Assembly (NCBI GenBank): GCA_964403795.1 | Contig: CAYOHP010000088.1 | Span: 1-27,846 of the forward strand | Origin: CAYOHP01 sp964403795 [NCBI: uncultured bacterium] | GTDB lineage: Bacteria > Muiribacteriota > UBA6191 > CAZXTJ01 | Length of the DNA stretch: 27,846 nt | Direction: 5' to 3' | Shown: one piece after another, positions 22,134-27,846 of the stretch | How positions within the stretch are numbered: position 1 is the first letter of the stretch | Layout: every line of letters starts with the position of its first letter | Notes under the pieces: model-generated | The model's input: the letters and a program-made list of their open reading frames with translations, nothing else | Database searches by the model: none | Told to the model about the DNA's origin: nothing | Translations under genes and position numbers: made by a program

Positions 22134-25127
22134 CTATCCCGGGGGGGGCCGGGAACGTACCGCCCTGGCGGCCACCTCGGCTCGGAGTTCCCGGATCCCG
22201 CTCCCCGGGGGTGCCTTCGGGAGATCCAGTGCCGCCAGGTGGAGGAGTCCCTCGTCCCGCTTGGGGTCGAGTTCGACCGCCGTCCGGAAGTCCTCGGCCG
22301 CGGCTCGCGTCTCCCCTCTGAGCAGGTGGCGTCTCCCCAGGTCGAGGTGGAGCCCGGCGGCCCGGACTGCTTCCCCGGACTCGGCCGAGAGGCGGGCCAT
22401 GCGCTCGAGAGCGGGAAGATAGCCGGGATGCCGGATCAGGAACTCCTCGAGGCGCTCGAGGGTGGCAGCCGGTACCGGACCGGCCCGACCGCTGCGGGGG
22501 AGAGCCAGGTCCAGGAAGGCGGTGGCCGCCTCGCCCAGCCTGGCGACCCGCTCCTCGGCGGCCTCCATCCCTTCCTTGACTTCGGGGTTCTCCGGCGATC
22601 GCGCCGCGGCTGCCGCGAACGCTGCGGAGGCGGGTCCGGGTTCGCCGTGCCCGAGGAGCAGCCAGCCCAGGCGACACCATTGCGGGGCGCTCCCGGCGCC
22701 CTCGGGATCCCTCTCGAGCGAGGCAACCAGGAACGGGATCGAGGTCGGGAAGCGGTCGGCGAGGTCCCGGATCCGTTCCTGGTCCTGTCGGTTCCGGCAG
22801 ACCGCCACGATCAGCCTCTCTGCCAGGTGGCCGAGGGACGCGAAGCCTGCGGCCTCGGCCAGCTCGCGCAGGGCCAGCCAGGCATCGACCGGATCGCGCC
22901 CCGGTGGCCCCGCCAGGGGCGTCCACAGGACCCGGCAGAGATCGGCGTGGAGGATCCGCCGGTGATCCTCGGGCAGCAGGATCCCGGTGCTCGCCAGCCC
23001 CCTGAGGTGTTCGAGGGCCCGGGCGAGCGCTCCCCCGGCGAGATCGGACTGGAGGCTGGCGAAGCGCAGCATCGGGGCCTCGGACGGGTCGGCGGGAGGG
23101 ACGCGGTCCCCCCATGGGGGCGGAGTCGAGGTGGGATCCGAGCCGGATCCGTCCGACCCGGCCCGGTCCGGGGATCCTGCGGGCGGATGCGAGGCAGGCG
23201 AGGGGAAGACCAGGTCGAAGAGCGCCAAGCGGGACCCTGCCGGGTCGGCGCTGCCGACCGGATCCGTGGTCGGGCCGGTCGCCGGGTCGAGAGGCGCGGG
23301 CTGTGCCGGTTCCAGGAAGGGAATTCCGGGATCGAACCGGCTGGACCCCTCCGCACCGGACAGCGGGCTCCCGGGTGGGGACGGCCCAAGGGCCGGGACC
23401 GGGGTGAGGACCTCGGAGAGGGCTTCCAGGAGGCCTTCGGCAGGGCCATTCCGGGGTGGCTCGAACGGTCCGGAGACTCTGGGGTGTGATCCGGAGGCGC
23501 CTTCGGGATCCTCCGGCTGCTGCCGATCCGCTCCGGGAACGCCGGGGAGACCAACCCCTCCTCCCAGGGCAGCCTGGGCCAGGTCCCGGATGGCCTCGAC
23601 CCAGGGCAGGAGGTCCTCGGCGGCCGGGAGACGGGACGAGAGTTCCCGGAGCGCGGGGACCGGGAGTCCCAGGTCGGCGAGGAGACGGACCCGGGTCGGG
23701 ATGCCCTGGGTCGGCAGGGGCACACCGGGAGGAGGATCGGGCGAGAGGCAGGCCAGGGCGAGCTGGAGCTCTCCCGCGAAGGGCCGGGTCTCCAGGCGCC
23801 GGCGCAGCTCGGCGACATCGAGTTGCCGGACCCGGAGGCTGCCCGGAGCGAGCAGGAGCTCCTCCAGCGGGCCCTGTCGACGTGCGAATCGCGCCAACCG
23901 GGAGAGCGCCAGGGTCGCGAGGGTGAGGGTGCCGAGGTCGCTGGCGGTCCGGTAGAGGAGCAGGCACGCCGCCTCCAGGACGGGACGGACGTACTCCGGG
24001 CCGCTGGCCTCCAGAGGGGGGTCGAAGGTCGCCCACAGAGCTTCGATCACGAGCCCGCGCACCGCGTCGGGCCTCGACTCCCCGGATGCCTTGAGGTCGC
24101 GCAGACCCTGGCCGAGCTGGGTGGCACCTTCCAGGAGTCGGCCCTTGGCCAGGGAACGGCGGGCGGCCTCGACCAGGCGGCGCCCCCGGGAGCGATGGCT
24201 GGTCTGGATCGAGAGGGCCAGGTCCCGGGCCCCCCGCTTGTCGGGATCGAGTTCCGGGAACGAGGCAGCCAGCTCCGAGCCGGTCGAGGGCCGGGCCTTC
24301 CAGTCGGGATCGAGGCTGGCCGCCAGGGCCGGGCGCAGGGCGACCGGGATCCGGTCCTCCCAGGCGAGCATGGGTCCGAGGCGATCGGCCAGCCTCGCCT
24401 GGTGGTCCCTGGCGGTCCGGGCCGAGGCCAAGGCCAGGAGCGGGCGACCGAGGTAGAGCTCGGCGAGCACGAGGGCCGCGGCGTAGAGGTCGCCGGCCTG
24501 GGAGACCAGTCCGTCGGCGTACCACTCGGGGGGAGCGTACCGGGCGGCGACCGTCCCCGACGCCAGGCCGCTCTCGGGGATGGCGAAGGGGTGGGGACGG
24601 AGGCCGACCAGGCGCACGGTTCCCGACCGGTCGAGGAGCACGTTGCCGGGATGGAGGTCGCCGTGGTGGAAGCCGGCACGGTGGAGACTGGTCAGTTCGG
24701 AGAGGAGGTCGCTGCCGATGCGGGTGGCCACCTCGGCAGGCAGCGGCCCACGGGACCGGACCCGGGAGAGCGGCGTCCCTTCGACCCGGTCCCAGACCAC
24801 GAAGTAGCGTCCCGAGGGAGTCCGGCCTCCCGTCACCGGGCGCGGGAATCCCGAGGGAAGGCAGGTGCCGAGGGCCTGGAGGGAGAGTTCGAAGGCCTCC
24901 GCCTCGGCGTCGGTACCCGGGAAGACCGCGACCAGCCGTTCCCGGAAGTCCTCGCCGGAGAGTCCGATCCAGGTGCGGGTTTCCCGGCGCCCGGCCAGTT
25001 CGGAGAGGACCCTGGCGGTGAGCAGGTGGCCACCGATCGAGCGTCCGACCCTCGAGGAGGCGCTCCGCCGGGAGCCGGTCGAGGTGGGTCGAGGTGGCCG
25101 CGCCCGGCCTGGAGGAGGAGAGTCCAC
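22134..25127 (-). CDS. Large pseudokinase with TPR-like C-terminus
   Basis: About 997 residues, predicted soluble. The N-terminal protein-kinase-like fold (about 30-290) keeps FHHGDLHPGNVLLD (155-162 is HGDLHPGN), the APPEW activation-segment end and the helix-F Asp213 (AGDLYAAALVL). The VAIK lysine position reads VAVF (Phe69) and DFG reads VGL (174-176), so catalysis seems lost. Helical repeats follow (about 290-500), then a Pro/Ser/Gly-rich linker (about 520-690) and TPR-like helices to the end, such as ALERMARLSAESGEAVRAAG and AAEDFRTAVELDPKRDEG. The GTG at 25127 is the first start that excludes low-complexity reading; its RBS is weak. It lies 49 bases after the broken amidohydrolase on the same strand. 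It could be a scaffold reading other kinases. Confidence 0.72.
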   Translation of the reverse strand: MDSPPPGRARPPRPTSTGSRRSASSRVGRSIGGHLLTARVLSELAGRRETRTWIGLSGEDFRERLVAVFPGTDAEAEAFELSLQALGTCLPSGFPRPVTGGRTPSGRYFVVWDRVEGTPLSRVRSRGPLPAEVATRIGSDLLSELTSLHRAGFHHGDLHPGNVLLDRSGTVRLVGLRPHPFAIPESGLASGTVAARYAPPEWYADGLVSQAGDLYAAALVLAELYLGRPLLALASARTARDHQARLADRLGPMLAWEDRIPVALRPALAASLDPDWKARPSTGSELAASFPELDPDKRGARDLALSIQTSHRSRGRRLVEAARRSLAKGRLLEGATQLGQGLRDLKASGESRPDAVRGLVIEALWATFDPPLEASGPEYVRPVLEAACLLLYRTASDLGTLTLATLALSRLARFARRQGPLEELLLAPGSLRVRQLDVAELRRRLETRPFAGELQLALACLSPDPPPGVPLPTQGIPTRVRLLADLGLPVPALRELSSRLPAAEDLLPWVEAIRDLAQAALGGGVGLPGVPGADRQQPEDPEGASGSHPRVSGPFEPPRNGPAEGLLEALSEVLTPVPALGPSPPGSPLSGAEGSSRFDPGIPFLEPAQPAPLDPATGPTTDPVGSADPAGSRLALFDLVFPSPASHPPAGSPDRAGSDGSGSDPTSTPPPWGDRVPPADPSEAPMLRFASLQSDLAGGALARALEHLRGLASTGILLPEDHRRILHADLCRVLWTPLAGPPGRDPVDAWLALRELAEAAGFASLGHLAERLIVAVCRNRQDQERIRDLADRFPTSIPFLVASLERDPEGAGSAPQWCRLGWLLLGHGEPGPASAAFAAAAARSPENPEVKEGMEAAEERVARLGEAATAFLDLALPRSGRAGPVPAATLERLEEFLIRHPGYLPALERMARLSAESGEAVRAAGLHLDLGRRHLLRGETRAAAEDFRTAVELDPKRDEGLLHLAALDLPKAPPGSGIRELRAEVAARAVRSRPPPG

Positions 25128-25176
25128 GGTCGCGCCCGAGCGTAGCGGTCCGACCGGTCGGGATCCAATGCGGCGA

Positions 25177-26353
25177 TCAGATTCCCGAGGCGAGCAGGGA
25201 GAGGGCGGCTTCGCCGAGGATCTCGGCAGCCAGAGGGAGGCATGCCTCGTCGAGCCGGAACCTGGGGCTGTGGAGGGGCTCCCAGGAGTCGCCGGGGGCC
25301 GTGCAACCCAAGCGGAACATGGCGGCCGGGACCCGCTCCGCGAAGAAGGCGAAGTCCTCCGCTCCCATGGCCGGCCGGAGCCTGAGGACGCGATCCTTCC
25401 CCAGGACCGCCTGGGCCGCCTCGGCGACCCGTTCGGCGATCCCCGGGTGGCTGCGGTTGGCAGGGCAGGCTCCCGACCAGTGGACCTCTCCCGAGAGGCG
25501 CCAGCATGCGGTCCCGGATGCCCTCTCCGAGGCAACGGATCGTGCCCTCGATCTCGGAGGACTCCGGGAGGACGTTCCCGGTCTCGCCGGCGCGTACCCG
25601 ACCGACCGAGACCACCGAGGAGGTCAGCGGGTCGGTTTCGCGGGAGACCAGGGTCCGCAGCGCCAGCAGCAGCTCCGCGGTGGCGCCCACCGGATCCACG
25701 GCAAGGTGCGGGTAGCCCGCATGCCCGCCCCGTCCCACCAGGCGGATCCGGAAGGCGTCCGCCGAGGCATGGGAGAACTCGCGATAGACCGACATGCGCC
25801 CCGTCTCGAGGTTGGGGAAGACGTGGAAGCCCAGCATGGCGGAGATCGGGGGATCGTCGAGCACGCCTTGTTCGACCATCTCGCGGGCGCCCAGCGCCCC
25901 TTCCTCGGCGGGCTGGAAGACGAAGACCAGGCTGCCCGGCAGCCGGGCGCGCAGCTCCGTCCACGAGGCCAGGGTCCGGGCCAGCCCCGCGACCACCGCG
26001 GCATGCGCGTCATGCCCGCAGGCATGCATCAGGCCGGGGACACGGCTGGCGAAGGGGAGGCCGGTGGCCTCGGCCACCGGCAGGGCGTCCATGTCGGCCC
26101 GGATCCCGATCACCGGACCGGGGCCGCCCCGCAGGATCGCGACCAGCCCGGTCCCGGCGATGCCGCGCCGGATCTCCAGGTCCAGGCCCTCGAGACCCGC
26201 CGCGATCCGGTCCGAGGTCCGGAACTCCTGGAAACGCAGCTCCGGGTGGCAGTGGAGGTCGCGCCGGAGCTCGAGGATCCAGGACTCCATGGCGCGGAGC
26301 CGGGAACGCAGCGCCCCGGGCTCCGGAACCCCGGGACCGGTGGGGATGTCCAC
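25177..26353 (-). pseudogene. M20-family amidohydrolase split by a frameshift
   Basis: Two reading frames together give a full M20D-type metal-dependent amidohydrolase of about 391 residues (N-acyl amino-acid or hippurate-hydrolase-like). The 5' frame (26353 to about 25499) has RRDLHCHPELRFQEFRTS, IRADMDALPV, the metal site HACGHDAHA (C112, H114), QPAEEGALG (E150/E151), GFHVFP and GRGGHAGYPHLAVDP. It then runs out of family sequence after EGTIRCLGEGIRDRMLA. The 3' frame (25497-25177) continues it with LSGEVHWSGACPANRSHPGI, AMGAEDFAFFAERVPAAMF and the metal-binding LHSPRF. The break is one extra base (or two missing) near 25498 in GCGCCTCTC. It may be a true mutation or a sequencing error. The GTG at 26353 lies 6 bases after the PhaR-like stop. 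Confidence 0.85.
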
Positions 26354-26359
26354 GGTCTC

Positions 26360-27079
26360 TCAGCGGGCGGAGCGACGGCCCCGCACCGACCGGGCCGGTG
26401 CCTTCTTCCGGGGCGCGGCCTTGGCGGTGCGCCCCGGCCCGGGGGTAGCGGCCTTCCGGGCCGGCTTCCGGCGGGGCTTCTGGCCGGAGGCTCCCGCCGC
26501 GGCCTCGGTCCTGGCCTTGGCCGCCGCAGGTCGGGCGACGGAAGAGAGGCGCCCGGCCAGCTCCTCGATGCGGGCCTCGAGGCGGTCCATGTCGCGGCGG
26601 GTGGCGATCGGCATGGCGTCCAGGGCGGCCGACAGCCTCCGCTCCACGCCGGTCTCCAGGGCGCTCCAGCGCTCCCGGAGGCCCTCGACCAGGCCGTCCC
26701 GCAGGCGCAGCGCCTCCCGGTGGGAGATCTGGCCCCGGTCGACCAGAGCCTTCATGTTCCGCTCGTAGACCGCCTCGAGGTCGGAGAGCAGCTGCTTGCG
26801 CTGGTCCCAGGACCGCTTCAGGAGGTCCAGGATCTGCTGGGGCCCGCCCTGCAGGAGACTGGAGAGGAGCTCGGAGGAGAGGAACCCTCCGGACTCGGCC
26901 TCCTTGTCGGAGATCGCCTTGGACAGGATCACGCTGGTGATGTCGTCGCCCGACTCGTTGTCCACGACCCGGACCTGGTCCCCCTGGGAGACCAGGTGGG
27001 ACAGGTGCTGCAGGGTCAGGTACCGCTTCTCGGTGGTGTCGTAGAGCTTGCGGTTGGAGTAGCGCTTGATCAGCCGCAT
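26360..27079 (-). CDS. phaR: PhaR-type PHA synthesis regulator with H1-like tail
   Basis: A 239-residue protein. Residues 1 to about 60 are the PHA accumulation regulator DNA-binding domain: RLIKRYSNRKLYDTTEKRYLT followed by VVDNESGDDITSVIL. The family represses phasin and PHA genes and is relieved by binding PHA granules. A helical region (about 65-180) ends in the coil TRRDMDRLEARIEELAGRL. The last ~55 residues are an Ala/Lys/Pro/Arg tail (KPRRKPARKAATPG, APRKKAPARSVRGRR) like histone H1 or the tail of PhaF. The ATG at 27079 is one base after the phasin stop, so the two are co-translated. Most likely it represses the promoter at 27652-27681 and its own synthesis. Confidence 0.88.
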   Translation of the reverse strand: MRLIKRYSNRKLYDTTEKRYLTLQHLSHLVSQGDQVRVVDNESGDDITSVILSKAISDKEAESGGFLSSELLSSLLQGGPQQILDLLKRSWDQRKQLLSDLEAVYERNMKALVDRGQISHREALRLRDGLVEGLRERWSALETGVERRLSAALDAMPIATRRDMDRLEARIEELAGRLSSVARPAAAKARTEAAAGASGQKPRRKPARKAATPGPGRTAKAAPRKKAPARSVRGRRSAR

Positions 27080-27080
27080 C

Positions 27081-27596
27081 TCACTCGCCTCCCTCGAGGC
27101 GGTCGAGCTCCCGGGCGATCCCGTCGAGCCGCGCCTCGAGGCGGGCGAGATCCCGGGTGGTGGCCAGCCCCAGTCCGTGGAACACCGGCTGGAGCCTGCG
27201 GGAGATCATGCCGCCGACGCTGCCGAGGGACTCGGAGAGCCTCGACCAGGTCGCCCGGCCCCGCCCGGAGAGTTCCCGGCGCACCGAGGCCAGCGCCCGG
27301 CCGGCGCCCTTGCGGCGGACCGTCACGGCCTTGGCGAGGTCCTTGCCGATCTCGTTGGCCCGCTCCCGGAGCGCGGCCGGGACGGCCTCCTCGAGGGAGC
27401 TGCCGACCTCCTCGGCGATGCCGTCGAAGCGGCGGGCCAGGGTCCGGCCCAGCCGACGGGAGCCGGCGCCCACCTTGGCGATGGCCGCCTCGGCCTGGTC
27501 GGAGGCGAGGGCTGCGGCGCCCAGCCCGGCATAGACGATCTCGTCGACGAAGGTCCCGGCGCCACGGCCGGTCCTGGAAACGCGATTGGTAGCCAT
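27081..27596 (-). CDS. Phasin-like PHA-granule-associated protein
   Basis: A 171-residue helical protein without signal peptide, resembling PhaI/PhaF-type phasins that coat PHA granules. The N-terminal part (about 15-95) is amphipathic: TFVDEIVYAGLGAAALASDQ, then long Ala/Glu/Arg-rich helices. The C-terminal coil GLATTRDLARLEARLDGIAREL matches the leucine-zipper-like oligomerisation segment at the end of PhaF/PhaI phasin domains. I chose the ATG at 27596 because GAGGAGG lies eight bases upstream; a longer in-frame start would lie upstream of the predicted transcript start. The PhaR-type regulator follows after one base. Identity as a phasin rests on this pairing plus the coil, not on a strong sequence match. 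Confidence 0.75.
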   Translation of the reverse strand: MATNRVSRTGRGAGTFVDEIVYAGLGAAALASDQAEAAIAKVGAGSRRLGRTLARRFDGIAEEVGSSLEEAVPAALRERANEIGKDLAKAVTVRRKGAGRALASVRRELSGRGRATWSRLSESLGSVGGMISRRLQPVFHGLGLATTRDLARLEARLDGIARELDRLEGGE

Positions 27597-27620
27597 GATG
27601 GCAGCCTCCTCGGCTCGCTC

Positions 27621-27648
27621 GGCGGACCCGGTGCGGACCGGATCCGCC
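27621..27648 (-). promoter_or_regulatory. 5' stem-loop of the phasin mRNA
   Basis: The transcript segment 27648-27621 folds into a continuous 12-bp stem (11 Watson-Crick pairs, one U.G) with a four-base loop, CCGC. It begins at about the predicted transcription start (near 27645) and lies about 10 bases before the RBS. A 5'-terminal stem like this commonly stabilises abundant mRNAs; regulation of translation is also possible. Confidence 0.6.
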
Positions 27649-27651
27649 CCT

Positions 27652-27681
27652 AGTATAACGCATTGCGTCATAACCGGTCAA
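27652..27681 (-). promoter_or_regulatory. Sigma70-type promoter of the phasin-phaR operon with internal operator
   Basis: On the - strand TTGACC (27681-27676) and TATACT (27657-27652) are 18 bases apart, the best promoter match in the window and in its most AT-rich patch. The spacer contains the perfect 11-base palindrome ACGCA-T-TGCGT (27658-27668), placed where a bound repressor would block polymerase. The PhaR-type regulator encoded in this operon is the natural candidate. Confidence 0.65.
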
Positions 27682-27792
27682 GTGCCACGGGGATGTCGGG
27701 CGGGATCGGCTTCCTGAGCCGCTCGACGGCCTGCGTCATGAGGGGCTGCGTCGACGCGGTGCGTCGCGCGGGGGAACCGGCAGGCGCGTCAT
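27664..27792. repeat. Cluster of GCGTCAT/GCGTCG direct repeats upstream of the phasin gene
   Basis: TGCGTCAT occurs at 27664-27671 and 27732-27739, GCGTCAT at 27786-27792, and TGCGTCG at 27747-27753 and 27760-27766. The first copy overlaps the phasin promoter palindrome. The window's right end (27682-27846) shows no supportable gene, so this looks like an intergenic regulatory zone. Confidence 0.45.
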
Positions 27793-27846
27793 GGGGGCGC
27801 CCGTCAGCCGGGATGCGGGCCCGGCGCCGCCGGCCGGCGGCGCTCG

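Noticed and set aside
16935-24525. Long - strand open frames opposite the FHA, SDR and acyltransferase genes
   Set aside because: These have low-complexity, repetitive composition typical of antisense frames in high-GC DNA; the + strand genes have clear domains and ribosome-binding sites.

Overview
This is a gene-dense, very GC-rich stretch (roughly 70 % GC by eye) with 15 clear protein genes, one broken gene, and no rRNA, tRNA, IS element or CRISPR array that I can see. The genes fit an uncultured or little-studied GC-rich diderm bacterium. Supporting signs are a membrane-fusion protein, FlgO/FlgP/FlgT-like envelope proteins, eukaryote-type Ser/Thr kinase signalling and polyhydroxyalkanoate (PHA) granule genes. 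Myxococcota or another deltaproteobacterium-like phylum would fit, but the sequence alone does not settle this.

Region 1 (1-896, + strand): the 3' end of a ketoacyl-ACP synthase overlaps a FabZ-like dehydratase, so a type II fatty-acid or related acyl pathway continues off the left edge. Region 2 (950-8049): an NHLP-type (nitrile hydratase leader peptide) RiPP/bacteriocin export system. It has a divergent HlyD-like fusion protein, a C39 peptidase/permease/ATPase and a permease/ATPase. No precursor peptide or maturase is visible in the window.

Region 3 (16938 down to 8057, - strand): six co-directional envelope and signalling genes that run tail-to-tail into the exporter. In transcription order they are an exported Ig-like repeat protein, a membrane Ser/Thr kinase with an FGE-like C-terminus (probable CTG start), a secreted stalk plus double-psi beta-barrel protein, an LPP20/FlgP-like protein, a FlgT-like protein with two PEGA domains, and a FlgO/CsgG/TolB-N-like membrane protein. 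A zinc-ribbon plus FHA-like protein is divergent from this set (17013-18761). The most interesting idea in the window is that a FlgO/FlgP/FlgT-like outer-envelope trio, with no flagellar gene nearby, sits under kinase/FHA control beside a peptide exporter.

Region 4 (18951-22125, + strand): an SDR/epimerase that seems to lack the YxxxK dyad, an acyltransferase with an N-terminal Cys/His motif, and a four-helix membrane protein. Region 5 (27596 down to 22134, - strand): a phasin-like protein, a PhaR-type regulator with a histone-H1-like tail, an M20 amidohydrolase broken by a frameshift, and a large pseudokinase-TPR protein. A good sigma70-type promoter with an internal palindrome, followed by a strong 5' stem-loop, precedes the phasin gene. 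No gene-free stretch exceeds 300 bases; the longest is the right end (27597-27846).
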